This document shows, piece after piece, positions 21,660 to 32,340 of a stretch of DNA of 64,000 nt. Positions within the stretch are counted from its first letter, which is position 1; the number at the start of each line of letters is the position of its first letter. Below the pieces are notes generated by a model. It made no database searches. It was not told where the DNA came from and was given only the letters and a program-made list of their open reading frames with translations. A program made the position numbers and the translations under genes. This DNA is from Pomphorhynchus laevis (lineage: Eukaryota > Acanthocephala > Palaeacanthocephala > Echinorhynchida > Pomphorhynchidae): assembly GCA_012934845.2 (NCBI GenBank), contig WNNJ02002353.1, positions 24,031 to 88,030 on the forward strand, given 5' to 3'.

Positions 21660-23953
21660 AAAAGATTGTGACGTATGGACCTTGATAGAGTTAAAATATC
21701 TGACCGTTCGGTGTATCAAAGTAAACCGTTTATATGTGGTTTTTGTGCATACGTAAAACTTTCGCAGCTATCCTGCGCCTCCACTTCTGTCTCACATACG
21801 ACTACTCAGACCGATACTGTTTTTGACATTTCCCTCGCATCAACATCTGACTTCGCATCGTATAATCGCATTATTGAACCTTCTCTCGCACACACTCCTC
21901 GTTCAACTACGGATAAAACTTCAATTCATCTTCATCATCCTAGCAATGCAAACGGTAAAGCTATTCATCTCGTACCTCCTCTTTCATATTCCTCCCCATC
22001 TAAATGCATCTCATACACCTTCAACATTAGCTACTCCAAGTCGACCTTGAAAACTTCTCGATATTCCTATTCTCTGTTCTACCTTACCCAATTCCTCACT
22101 ATTTTCGCTTCCACTTAACTATATTTCTCCCCATGATATCTGCATTCTGCATGATCTCTGCATTCATTACTCCTCACTCTACCTCGCCCGTATCACTTCT
22201 CAATAATTTACATCCTTCCGTCAAAATCATCTCCAGTAACATCTCCGATCAACCGATTCAATACTCCACTTCTGTCACACATGATCCAACTTATCTTCAT
22301 TCTCCACCCAGAACCCCTGCCATTCCAACTTATATCTGCTCTTCTGCATCTACTCCTACCAGCTCTGTCCGTCCACCACATCCACGTAATCGTTTTCCTT
22401 CGCGCGATCGCTGTATTATCATATCTAACTTAAATCTTCCCGGACATGTTTCTCCACAATCTCGCCTCGATGATGATGTATCTGCTTCAGGTCTATACTA
22501 GCAATTATTCTTTTTAATGATAATCCATCCCTCTTCAATAATATCGCTACTGTATCTTTTATCCACTCCTAAAAATCGATTTCCGACATAGTTCACATGC
22601 TTCCTTGGTAATCTCCCAACATTTTAAACTAGTTACAACTTCATCTACCTGTCGTATCATCCTGACTGCTCCCCTTCTGATATTGTCCAGCTTAATTTAG
22701 CTCGCATTGAGAAACATAGACGTGAAACAAATGGCGTGCCATTCTTATCAATACGTCGAATTAACGAAAATTTTCACGTCGTGGACACAAGGCCAAAAAT
22801 CCGATTGCGTCCCATCTCTCTCACTTGCCTTCTTCGCTAGTCAATCTAGCTCCTGAGCGTACTTTTCGTCTAGGTATATGCAACACTCGCTCCATCCTTC
22901 ATAAAGTTGATATGCTCCTTGATATCTTCGATCAATTATCTATCGGTATTCTCTGCATTACCGAATCCTTGCACTCTGACTCTGACGATCTTGCTATTCG
23001 TCGTCTATGTCGCTCTGGTTGTTCACTAGTTGAATCAACTAATCCAATTGTAACTTCCATATCTACTGCTTCTAACCATGGCGGTATTGTTGTCATTGCT
23101 CGTCACCCAATGTCTCTACGTAAAATTAATGCTAACATCCATTACACATCGTTCGAATTAGTCATATGCAGATCATCAACTCTTTTCCCTATGGAACTTG
23201 TGATTATATATCGTCCAAGCTCAGCCGCGCCCTCATGTATGTCTTTTAACGCCCTAGCAGATCTTCTTTCACACTGTTTAATGTCCTAATCCTTTTGTTC
23301 TCGGTGACTTTAACATTCGTTTTGATCGTCCAATCGATTCTGACTTATCACTTAACTAACTTCAAATCACCGTGTTTCCTATCTATCTCTCTACCATTCC
23401 CAGCTCATTCTAATGCGAACTAAACGTACTTTATGTTATCGAAATCAACTCGAGTACTCTTCCAAGTGTAAATCTCAGTGGAAAATCGTAAAATCAATTC
23501 TTTCATGATCACCTTCCCTTGTAACATAAATCCTGATGGATTTTCTTATCTACAATCTAAGCTATCTAATTTGCATTCCCTTCTACCCGTATGCCCTTAT
23601 ATCTTCTCTTCTCTTTAAATACTTCCCTCCCAGAGCTATTACACCTTCCCGTTTCATTTCATGAAGTTTCATCTTTTCTCATGTCATTACCTAATAAAAT
23701 CACTCCTTCTAACCCAATTCCCGCTCACTTGCTTGAAAATGTCTGCTCATCTATCTCACCCTTCCTACCACATTGTTCAATTTGTCTATCCACAGCCGCA
23801 CATTTCCTTCCAACTGGAAATGTACCACTGTTCGTCTACTCAAAAAGCAATCTCTCGAATCCTCACTACCATCTTCATACCGTCCTATCTCACTTCTCCC
23901 AACCCTCTCTAAACTCCTCGAGCGTCTTGTTCTCAAGCAAATTAATGCATATA
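21660..23953 (+). mobile_element. LINE-C copy 3, left part (ORF1, endonuclease, start of RT)
   Basis: ORF1 (about 21,675-22,800) starts MDLDRVKISDRSVYQSKPF, with a CGFC Cys pair, and continues Ser/Thr/Pro rich to an RRM-like RCIIISNLNLPG (about 22,411). ORF2 starts at about 22,825. Endonuclease motifs are RLGICNTRSI, GILCITESLHSDSDD (about 22,948), HGGIVVIARHPMSLR (about 23,078) and ELVIIYRP (about 23,197). A large internal deletion removes the rest of the endonuclease. The RT start reads SLPNKI and later LERLVLKQINAY (about 23,920). At that point an intact LINE-A interrupts the copy. The right part resumes at about 28,351. Confidence 0.85.
22825..23289 (+). pseudogene. LINE-C copy 3, endonuclease N-terminal part
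   Basis: This open frame of 154 codons encodes the first half of an apurinic-type endonuclease that would nick target DNA. Residues 13-22 read TFRLGICNTR (the entry strand). Residues 42-54 read LCITESLHSDSDD, which carries the metal-binding Glu of the family. Residues 85-98 read GGIVVIARHPMSLR. The equivalent region of the inverted copy (31,987-30,311, minus strand) is longer and reads on through GSFNIR and LYDHF. Here the frame ends early. Confidence 0.78.
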
Positions 23954-24138
23954 AAAAAAATTTTGGTTTCTTATAAACATACAACGTTAAAAAAAGAATT
24001 GATTAATAAAGTACTTACAATACACAAATTACATTTGAACTTTCTTGGCTGCTTAATAAACTACTTACAATACAATACAAATTCGCACAATACAAATTCG
24101 ACACAGACAATTATACCGAAGAACCAATATCAAACATC

Positions 24139-25374
24139 ATGGTCAAACAGAGGAAGACTGCAAAGCGAGCTATTGCAACAAAGTTTGTGGATCATCAGAT
24201 TCAATGTTCTAGTGAAGATTGTAGTGTGTGGACAAGTGTATCGTTTCCGGAGGAAAAGAAATCTGCGCTATCGAATAAATCATTTTACTGTGGGTACTGC
24301 TGCGCATCTTTGCTAATTCATTTGAAGGGCCATTGTGACGAGAAAATATCTACAAATGCTTCGGAAAGGAACACATATTCAAAAAGTTGCATCGATCGGG
24401 AAGTACAAAGTTCTGGCGAATCAGATACCTATAAAGATATACCCATTCAAGAGTTTCACGTTCAGAACACTAAAAATACAAATAGCGAAATACCAAGTTC
24501 ATCCCGTATCTGGAAAAAAGGTCATCCAAATTCACGCGTGATGCAAACGTTGAGTAAGAAATTTGAAGGCAATAGTGCGTCGTCAATATCGGTTGTTAGT
24601 GGTGAGCCGTCGGTGTCGCTGGACAATGATGCTTTGAAGGTATCGGACAATTACGAAGTATCGTCTATATCGGTGATTAATGATTATCGCAATGAAATCG
24701 GTATAACTGGAGTCACCGATGAACGAGCTTCACACAATGATACAGACGTCGATATAGATAATGTTCACTCAGCTTTCAAGTGTATTTGTTCAAATGAGAT
24801 GGAACAAGGGCGAGACGCAAGAAGCAAACCGGATGAGGGTGGTGACGGCAGCGATTCTTTCAGCAAAAAAACGTATTTTGATAATAAAAGTCACACAGAT
24901 CGCAATCATACATTAAATAGGGGCTGTAACATACTTATTTGGGGTTTAGATGAGTCATCAGCCTCAAGTGCACAGGAGCGGCTTGATGATGATATTGCCG
25001 GTTTACGTGTGTTCTTTTCTAATTTGCTCGAAAAAGGTGAGGAAGAGGTCGCATCGTCTATTTTAGTAAGGCAGCTCTATAGGTTGGGTAAGAAAAACGA
25101 TAGATCACGATTGCTAAAGGTTGTGTTAGGATCGGCAGAGCAAGCAAAGTGTCTTTTAGACCGTGGTTATCGACTTAAAGGTAACAAAATACGAATTTTA
25201 CGTGATCTTTCTCTCGAAGACAGGCAAAAATTGAAGGATATCAAGGCGGAACTTCATTACAGGCTGCAAAACGGTGAATCGAATCTGTGCATTCGAAATT
25301 TTCGGGTTGTGAGGTGGCGTCCTGCAGTTCGATGGAGATCGATCAATCTTTCTCTAGACCTTACAACGCCATGA
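24139..25374 (+). CDS. LINE-A ORF1 protein (411 aa, intact)
   Basis: This is the RNA-binding ORF1 partner of a CR1-like retrotransposon. The N-terminal part has a Cys pattern CSSEDC (residues about 24-29) and CGYCC (about 54-58), like the PHD-type zinc finger remnants reported for CR1 ORF1. An acidic, Ser-rich middle of about 180 residues follows. The C-terminal domain starts NILIWGLDES (about 265) and contains RLGKK, RLLKVVLGS, ILRDLSLEDRQKLKD and NLCIRNFRVVRWRPAVRW. This layout resembles the RRM-like core of LINE ORF1 proteins (family knowledge, not computed). The start is the first ATG after a leader with stops. The stop codon overlaps an ATG of ORF2 in the sequence ATGA. The C-terminal half is conserved in the copies at 11.5 and 44.5 kb. 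Confidence 0.88.
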   Translation: MVKQRKTAKRAIATKFVDHQIQCSSEDCSVWTSVSFPEEKKSALSNKSFYCGYCCASLLIHLKGHCDEKISTNASERNTYSKSCIDREVQSSGESDTYKDIPIQEFHVQNTKNTNSEIPSSSRIWKKGHPNSRVMQTLSKKFEGNSASSISVVSGEPSVSLDNDALKVSDNYEVSSISVINDYRNEIGITGVTDERASHNDTDVDIDNVHSAFKCICSNEMEQGRDARSKPDEGGDGSDSFSKKTYFDNKSHTDRNHTLNRGCNILIWGLDESSASSAQERLDDDIAGLRVFFSNLLEKGEEEVASSILVRQLYRLGKKNDRSRLLKVVLGSAEQAKCLLDRGYRLKGNKIRILRDLSLEDRQKLKDIKAELHYRLQNGESNLCIRNFRVVRWRPAVRWRSINLSLDLTTP

Positions 25375-28253
25375 TTGGACATCTAGTGGATATATGTTTG
25401 GAAAGGAAGTTGCCATCTAATTGTTCAGAGAGAATATGTAATAATGAATGTCCTCTGGTGGTAGGTTACTCCAATATCAGAAGCTTACCTGCTCAATTGT
25501 CTGAAGTGCAGCAGTTTATATCTTTTAAAGATTTTGACGTGTTTTGCATTTCTGAGTCATGGCTTCATTATCAAATTAATGATGACCTTATGGCTATCTC
25601 TGGGTATCGACTTTTGAGAGCAGATAGAGTTGCAGGTCGTCGTGGCGGGGGTGTTGCTGCTTATATTAAAAACACCTTATCAATTACGAAGATTACTGAA
25701 TTGTGCGATGATCACTATTCATTCGAGTTATTGTCATTCTGCGTCAATGATACTCATTGTTCAATAGATATCTGCGTCGTATACAGATCACCCTCAGTTC
25801 ATACACAGTTAGATCTTCTGAAAAATCAGTTAAGATCATTCTGCTCCTCAAATTATTTCTTCCTTATTGGGGATTTTAATCTTCCTCAAGTTAACTGGAT
25901 TAGTAACAACCGGTATTACTATAATGTCGAAAACTGCGAGCTTGCTGAATTCTTGCTGGCAGAGCTTCTCCTGATCCAACATATTAATCAGCCAACATGT
26001 ATATCGTCTCAACCAGAGACAATATTAGATCTTGGGTTTACCAAGCGCATTGAAGATGTAATCAGAGTTGATTTCGAGTCTCCTTTAGGAACCAGTGACC
26101 ATTGTGTGATTTCAGTACAGATTGCTCACACTTTACAACGACGATCTAAGTGCAGTGGCATCGGAAAGCGTAATTGGAATCGAGTAAATGTGGAAGATCT
26201 CCAACTCTATAGTCATCAGCTGAACTTCGGATCTGCTGATCTTCCAATTGATGATCATTTATCGTTAGTGACCAGTAACCTCATAACCATTTCGGATACG
26301 TTTGCACCAATAAGAAATAGGGCTTACAAGACGACAACGCCATTGTGGTTCGACAATGAGTTGGAGACTACGATAAAGGAAAGAAATCGATTATGGCGAA
26401 TCTCTCAACGTAACACTGTTACGCACCGTGAGTACAAAACTCTTCGCAATCTATGCAACCAACTAAAACGCTCAAAAAGAAAAACATTTGAAGAGGGTAT
26501 TGCTTCTGACATTAACAGGTCACCTAAACGTTTTTGGGCATACGTTAGACATCGTCGAATCCTACCTTCTACGATTAATTGTGTACGTTTAGAAAGTGGT
26601 GATGTAGTTGACAAGGAGGCTATTGTGGAAGCTCTTGCAAGCAGTTTTGTAGTATCTCCATCCTCGCAATCGAATATTGACCAGATACAGTACCCGCCCA
26701 ACTTACAATCTAACTTACCAATATCTCCTATTAATGTCATTGAAGTTCAGTCTGAACTCCATAAATTAAATAGTTTTGGCTCTGCAGGACCAGATGGTGT
26801 ATCCCCTTTTCTTTTGCGTACTCTGTCGCACATTATTGCTCCAAGCCTTACGTCTCTATTTCATCGAAGCTTACAGTATTCGTGGATTCCTGATGATTGG
26901 AAAAGGGCAATTGTTGTACCTATTCCAAAGAAACAGTTGGCACTAACTTGTTCAGATTTTAGACCAATTAGTCTTACCAGTGTTATTTCTAAAATTATGG
27001 AGAGACTCATTGCGAAGAGAATACGTGAACATCTAAATTTATATCAAATTCTTGATGATTCTCAGCACGGCTTCCGACCTGGTCGCTCGTGCCTAACTAA
27101 TCTGTTGAATGCTCGCGCACATTGGGTAGCTGCTCTTAGTTCGGGTCTTACAGTTGATATAATATTTCTTGATTTCTCTAAGGCCTTTGATAGAGTTCCA
27201 CATGCTGGTTTAGATTCACTACTACGTCATTACGGTGTACCTACGACAATTTGCAACTGGATTAAGACATTTCTCGAGGATCGATCATTCGTTGTGCGAT
27301 TAGATGAAGTTTTGTCAACAGCTCGACGTGTTCATTCGGGTGTTCCTCAGGGCACGGTCCTAGGTCCACTTCTCTTTATCATCTTTTTGAATGACCTACT
27401 CCTAAGGTTAAAGTGTCCTCACCTGGCATTTGCTGACGATGTTAAAATATGGGCAACAACCCAAAACGAGGCGGATTGTGAATTTTTACAATGTGACCTT
27501 AACCGTATCGGGACTTGGTGTAATAGCACTGGCTTGATACTCAACGCGACAAAATGTGTATGGATCAGATTGGGTAGAGATAAAACTCATTTCGATTACA
27601 AAATAAATGGACACTCAATCAAGCGAGTCTCAGAACATCCCGACCTGGGAGTGATAATTCACGAATCGCTAAAGACAAGAGCAAATAGTGATCACGCGCG
27701 GTTAAAAGCGATACGTGCCTTATACTGCATAAAAATGACTTTTGCAAAATTATCGCCGCAAATCTTCGCCAAACTTTATTGTGCCCTAGTAAGACCACAT
27801 CTTGAGTATTGTGTACAGGCAACCTTTCCAACGACCAGGAGTGAGTTGAATAACTTGGAAAGTGTAATGAGACGAGCTTCTCGGATGTGTTGTCAAGGAA
27901 GCTTTATTTCAAGATTAAGATGTTTGAACGTTTTATCAGTGAGGTATCGGTATCTTTTTCTTGATCTGATTACACTTTGGAAAATTGTACATTCAGCTGA
28001 TGGCTTTCCTTTGGGTGTAGTTAGATTTCGAGATAATTCGAGATTGCGAGGCCATTGTAAGATGCTTTTTAAAAAATTACCGGGTAAGCTGCGAAAATTT
28101 TACAGACTGTCTGAACGGGCAGTAGATGTTTGGAATAGTTTGCCTGAACCTATCGCTGCCATCACCAATTTCCTCGCTTTCAAAAACAGGGTTCGACGTT
28201 GGATATACGTCCAGGCTGATTTGTCACCTTTTCTAACCTACCCATTTGGTTGA
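25371..28253 (+). CDS. LINE-A ORF2: endonuclease and reverse transcriptase (intact)
   Basis: This multifunctional protein nicks the target and primes reverse transcription there. The endonuclease covers residues about 25-250: GYSNIRSLPAQ, CISESWLH (metal-site Glu), GDFNLPQ (about 166-172) and TSDHCVIS (about 240-247, catalytic His). The RT covers about 450-780: AIVVPIPKK, FRPISLTSVI, SQHGFRPGRSCLTNLL, FLDFSKAFDRVPH (motif A Asp), HSGVPQGTVLGPLLF and FADDVKIW (about 687-694, motif C). The CR1-type C-terminal domain ends near residue 950. I chose the ATG at 25,371 because it overlaps the ORF1 stop (ATGA). An ATG at 25,287 in the same frame would add 28 residues, but those are the shifted reading of the ORF1 end. 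About 960 aa is normal for CR1 ORF2. No stops or frameshifts are seen. Confidence 0.9.
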   Translation: MIGHLVDICLERKLPSNCSERICNNECPLVVGYSNIRSLPAQLSEVQQFISFKDFDVFCISESWLHYQINDDLMAISGYRLLRADRVAGRRGGGVAAYIKNTLSITKITELCDDHYSFELLSFCVNDTHCSIDICVVYRSPSVHTQLDLLKNQLRSFCSSNYFFLIGDFNLPQVNWISNNRYYYNVENCELAEFLLAELLLIQHINQPTCISSQPETILDLGFTKRIEDVIRVDFESPLGTSDHCVISVQIAHTLQRRSKCSGIGKRNWNRVNVEDLQLYSHQLNFGSADLPIDDHLSLVTSNLITISDTFAPIRNRAYKTTTPLWFDNELETTIKERNRLWRISQRNTVTHREYKTLRNLCNQLKRSKRKTFEEGIASDINRSPKRFWAYVRHRRILPSTINCVRLESGDVVDKEAIVEALASSFVVSPSSQSNIDQIQYPPNLQSNLPISPINVIEVQSELHKLNSFGSAGPDGVSPFLLRTLSHIIAPSLTSLFHRSLQYSWIPDDWKRAIVVPIPKKQLALTCSDFRPISLTSVISKIMERLIAKRIREHLNLYQILDDSQHGFRPGRSCLTNLLNARAHWVAALSSGLTVDIIFLDFSKAFDRVPHAGLDSLLRHYGVPTTICNWIKTFLEDRSFVVRLDEVLSTARRVHSGVPQGTVLGPLLFIIFLNDLLLRLKCPHLAFADDVKIWATTQNEADCEFLQCDLNRIGTWCNSTGLILNATKCVWIRLGRDKTHFDYKINGHSIKRVSEHPDLGVIIHESLKTRANSDHARLKAIRALYCIKMTFAKLSPQIFAKLYCALVRPHLEYCVQATFPTTRSELNNLESVMRRASRMCCQGSFISRLRCLNVLSVRYRYLFLDLITLWKIVHSADGFPLGVVRFRDNSRLRGHCKMLFKKLPGKLRKFYRLSERAVDVWNSLPEPIAAITNFLAFKNRVRRWIYVQADLSPFLTYPFG

Positions 28254-28350
28254 TCTTTTTTCTGTATTGTGTGATCGGCTTAAAGCCTTATGGCTAAGTC
28301 TGAACTTGATAATAATAATAATAATAATAATATATATATATATATATATA
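28254..28350 (+). promoter_or_regulatory. LINE-A 3' end: hairpin plus (AAT)n tail
   Basis: After the ORF2 stop, a short tail holds a small hairpin (AGCC, loop TTAT, GGCT, about 28,284-28,295), then AAGTCTGAACTTGATAATAATAAT and (TA)n. The equivalent hairpins at 7.5, 14.9 and 18.1 kb keep the pairing although bases change. This layout is like the 3' stem-loop and short repeat that the RT recognises in L2/CR1-group LINEs such as eel UnaL2 (known for that family, inferred here). Confidence 0.6.
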
Positions 28351-29455
28351 TTTTCCTCCAACTTGTTCCCTCCCTTCCAAGCTGCTTTTCTCTCTAATCA
28401 CTCTACTGAAATTGCAAGTTTTTGAGTTTATAACGACTTACTCATCTCGCTCGCGATTAAAAATTATGGAGTGTCATAGTTTCTCTTGATCTATCATCTG
28501 CTTTTGACGTCGTCGATTACCTGATTCTTCTTTATCGTATTCGTCATGATTATGGCTTCTCTTTACCTACGGTAGTTTGGTTTTATTCATATCTATTAAA
28601 CCGTACTTTTCGCGTTTGTTCTCACTCTTCTCTTTCCCATCCTTCTTCCATCCCGTCCGTGGTTCTACAAGGCTCCGTATTAGGCCCTTTGCTTATCTCT
28701 CTTCTTCTCGGTAATTTGTCTTCTATTTATCATACATTTAACTTCCATGTTATGCAATATGCTGATGACATTCTCATCTATGCTCATGCACCTGCTTTTC
28801 GTATTCATTATCTTAGTGTTTCTGCTTCCAACTGACTTGCCTCAATTTTCAATCATATTTATTCTCTTCGTCTTACTCTGAATCCTAATAAATCCAAAAT
28901 AATGTGGATTCTTCCTCGATGCCCCCTTCTTAGAACCTCCATCCGTATCATTAAATTCCACAATTCTTCCTATCGTTGACAATCTAGTTTTATTAGGCTT
29001 TCATTTCGACAACTGACTTTCACTTAAACCTTTCGTTAGAGATAAAGTACGCTCATCTACCTTGATACTCCGCAATCTCCGTCAAGTTCGTAGATTGATC
29101 GATTTCCCTTCTTGTATGACTCTCATATCTTTGTTGACTCCCATTTATTGTCGTGTTCAAATTCTTCTTATCATTGCTTTTCGTCATAAAATTTATCATA
29201 CCCCTTCATTTCTCAACCTTCCTTTTCTCGACAATTCTCGTACTGTGTACTGTGCTCTGCGTTCCCGTAATTCCCTTCTTTTACATGTCCCAAACTACTC
29301 TACCTCTTTTGGCTTCCGCTCCTTCGTTGTGACTGCTCCTCTCTTGTGGACTCATCTTCTCATTCATATACGCTAATCTACGTCAATGCCGTGTTTTAAA
29401 CGCTAAATCCGATCACATTTAAATAACAAATTTATCTCTGACTTTTGCTGTTTTT
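28351..29455 (+). mobile_element. LINE-C copy 3, right part (RT palm to C-terminal domain)
   Basis: This resumes the copy interrupted at 23,953. It starts in frame with FSSNLFPPFQAAF, goes through LSSAFDVVDY-like sequence (about 28,490) and QYADDILIYAHA (about 28,755) to the C-terminal domain NLVLLGFHFDN (about 28,981) and RDKVRSSTLILRNLRQVRRL (about 29,038). The characteristic GCGTGC hairpin tail is absent. It stops at about 29,455, where the inverted copy begins. Many frame breaks are visible. Confidence 0.82.
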
Positions 29456-32340
29456 TTAGAAGGGAATTACAGGAACGCAAGAAACATTAAACAGGACGAG
29501 AATTATCAAGAAAAGGAAGGTTCAGAAATGAAGCAAGACGAAATTATCAAAACGACGAAGACGGAGGAGAATTTGAAGATGCGTTGTTGGGGAAGAAGAG
29601 TGGATTTAGGTGAGTTGGAAAATAGACTAAGACAATAATCGAGTCTAGAAAAAAGGAGAGAAGATATGAGCGTCATACAAGAAGAGAAATTGATCAATCT
29701 ACGAACGTGACGGAGGTTGCGAAGTATCAAGGTAGCTGAGCGTACTTTATCTCTAACGAAATGTTTAAGTGAAAGTCGGTTGTCAATATGGAAGCCTAGG
29801 AAAACGAGATTATCAACGATAGAAAGAATTGTAAATTTAATGATACGGAGGGAGGTTCTGAGAAGGGGGCATCGAGGAAGAATCTACATTATTTTGGATT
29901 TATTAGGATTCAGAGTAAGACGAAGAGAATAAATATGATTGAAAATTGAGGCAAGACAGTTGGAAGCAGAAACACTAAGATCATGAATACGAAAAGCAGG
30001 TGCATGAGCATAGATGAGAATGTCATCAGCATATTGCAAACTTGGAAGTTAAATGTATGATAAAAAGAAGACAAATCACCGAGAAGAAGAGAGATAAGCA
30101 AATGACCTAATACGGAGCTTTGTAGAACCCCGGACGGGATGGAAGAAGGATGGGAAAGAGAAGAGTGAGAACAAACGCGACAAGTACGGTTTAATAGATA
30201 TTAATAAAACCAAACTACACTAGGTAAATAGAAGCCATAATCATGACGAATACGATAAAGAATAATCTAGTAATCGACGACGTCAAAAGCAGATGATAGA
30301 TCAACAGAAACTATGACACTACATAATTTATGATCGCGTGATATGAGTAAGTCGTTATAAACTTTAAGACAGGCAATTTCGGTAGAGTAATTAGAGCGAA
30401 AAGCGGCTTGGAAGGGAGGAAATAAGTTGGAGGAAAAGAGATATGTATTAACTTGCTTAAGAATGAGACGCTCAAGGAGTTTAGAGATGGTTTGGAGAAC
30501 TGAAATAGGACGGTACGAGATGATAATGAGGAGTCGAGATATTGCTTTTTGATGAAAGGACGAACAGTGGCGCATTTCCAGATGGAAGGAAATGTACGGA
30601 TACGGATGGACGAGTTTAACAATGTGGTTAGGAAGGGTAAGATATAGGAGCAGATATTTTTAAGCAAGTGAGTGGGACTTGGATCAGAGGGAAAAGTTTT
30701 ATTAGGTAATGACAGCAGAACCAAGGCAACTTCATCAGATGAAACGGGAAGAAGGTTGAATAGCTCTGGGATGGAATTATTTAAAGAGAAGAGTGGGTAC
30801 AAAGGGGCTATGGGTAGTAGGGAAAGTAAATTAGATAGCTTAGTTTGTAGATAAGACAATTCATCAGGAATTATATTACAAGGAGTAGATGATCGTGAAA
30901 GAATTGAGTTTAAGATTTTCCAATGAGATTTAGAGTTGGAAGATGTCTCGAGTTGATTTCGCCAAAAGATAGTAAGCGTAGTACGTATAAGAATAAGATG
31001 TGAACGGCGTAGAGAAAAGTAGGAATCACGGAGATTTGGAGTGAGTGAGTTGGGAGAACGTTTAAGAAAGCGATTATACACACGAAAAGAGTGACGGAGT
31101 CGACGCTTAGATAGGCTACAGTCAGAATCGAACCAGGGAGCATGGCGCAAGCGCTGAGAACGTCGGAGTCTACTAGGCAGAAGGTTATTGAGGATAGACA
31201 TAAGTTTAGAATCAAAAAGAATGCAGAGATCATCGGGAGAGATAGTTAGGAGGAGGTGAAAATTGTGAAGAATTGAGTAAGGCTTTGCAGAGAATAGGGA
31301 TATCGAGAAGTTTCCCGGGTCGACTTGGTGTGGATAATGGTGAAGGCGGAGAAGGAGGATGGAGACGAGTAAGAGTAACAGTGACAAGGAAATGATCATA
31401 CAAACCAGGATCATTAATTGACAAGGAGGTATAGTCATTGAAGCAGTTTGGAACAGCAATGATGTCGAGAGTATCGCCGAGAATATGAGTTGGGCTTGTT
31501 GAAAGTAATTTATAGTTAAAATCAGGAAAAAAAGATTAGTTAAAGTGATAGAGTTAGAGTCAGCCGGGCGATCAAGACGAATGTTAAAGCTACCGAGAAC
31601 AAAAGGAGTATAAGACAATGAACAATGTGACATAAGATCTGCAAGGTCGTTAAAGAAGATAAGTGATGAGGCAACTGAACCTGGACGGTATACAATCACA
31701 AGTTCCAGATGGAAAGTAGTTGATAATCTGCATATGAGTAATTCGAACGAAGTGTAACGGATGTTAACGTTAATTTTACGTAGAGACATTGGGTGACGAG
31801 CAATGGCAACAATACCGCCATGGTTAGAAGCAGTAGATGTATGAGATGCAATTTGACGAGCTGATTCAACTAGAGAACAACCAGAGCGACATAGACGACG
31901 AATAGCAAGATCGTCGGAGTCAGAGTGCAAAGATTCGGTAATGCAGAGTATACCGATAGATAATTGATCGAAGATATCAAGGAGCATATCAGCTTTATGA
32001 AGAATGGCGCGAGTGTTGAATATACTAAGACGAAAAGGTATGCTTAGGGGCGAGATCGACTAGCGAAGAAGACAAGGGGGAGAGATGGGACGCGATCGAA
32101 TTTTCGGTTTTGTGTGTACAACGTGAAAAGTTTCGTTGATTTGACGTATAGATAATGATGACTCGCCGTTTGTTTCACCTCGATGTTTCTCAATGCGAGC
32201 TAAATTGAGCTGGGCAATATCAGAAGGGGAGCGGTCAGGAGAGATACGACAAGTAGATGAAGTGGTAAGAAGTTTAAAACGTTGGGAGATTATCGAAGAG
32301 GCGTGTGAATTATGTCAGAAAACGATTTCTATGAGTGGAG
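29456..32340 (-). mobile_element. LINE-C copy 4, inverted
   Basis: A minus-strand LINE-C runs from within ORF1 (about 32,340) to the C-terminal domain (about 29,456). Its 3' two fifths (29,456-30,560) match 28,351-29,455 in inverted order with only scattered differences, so the two copies form a large palindrome. Its 3' tail is missing at 29,456. A LINE-C tail in the opposite direction sits at the other end (32,341-32,405). That is the layout expected from a 5'-inverted (twin-primed) insertion. Confidence 0.82.
30311..31987 (-). pseudogene. LINE-C copy 4, ORF2 endonuclease to RT fingers (558 codons open)
   Basis: This long minus-strand frame starts MLLDIFDQLSIGILCITESL, followed by HSDSDDLAIRRLC (endonuclease metal site), HGGIVAIARHPMSLR, LVIVYRPGS, and VLGSFNIRLDR (the GDFN-type block, with Ser for Asp). 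The linker follows, with HAPWFDSDC and RNQLETSSNSKSHWKILNS, and then the RT approach SLPNKTFPSDPSPTHLLKN. The catalytic palm (VDLSSAFDVVDY) lies in an overlapping frame at 30,267-30,575, so there is a frameshift near 30,540. The start codon used by the active element would lie further upstream. No ATG-initiated intact protein is made here. Confidence 0.8.

Larger units (their letters stand above)
23954..28350 (+). mobile_element. LINE-A copy 6, apparently full length and intact
   Basis: This is a complete CR1-like LINE inserted in the RT of LINE-C copy 3. It has a 5' leader of about 185 bases, ORF1 (24,139-25,374), ORF2 (25,371-28,253), a short 3' untranslated region with the family hairpin, and an (AAT)n tail that runs into (TA)n. 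The joint lies between GCATAT at about 23,953 and the matching TATTTTCCTCC at about 28,350. The inverted LINE-C copy shows these two parts are contiguous in the host element. Both frames are free of stops, unlike every other LINE in the window. This implies recent insertion. Confidence 0.9.

Noticed and set aside
23591-24316. 241-codon open frame
   Set aside because: It runs from shifted LINE-C sequence across the insertion point into the LINE-A leader, so it is a chance chimera.
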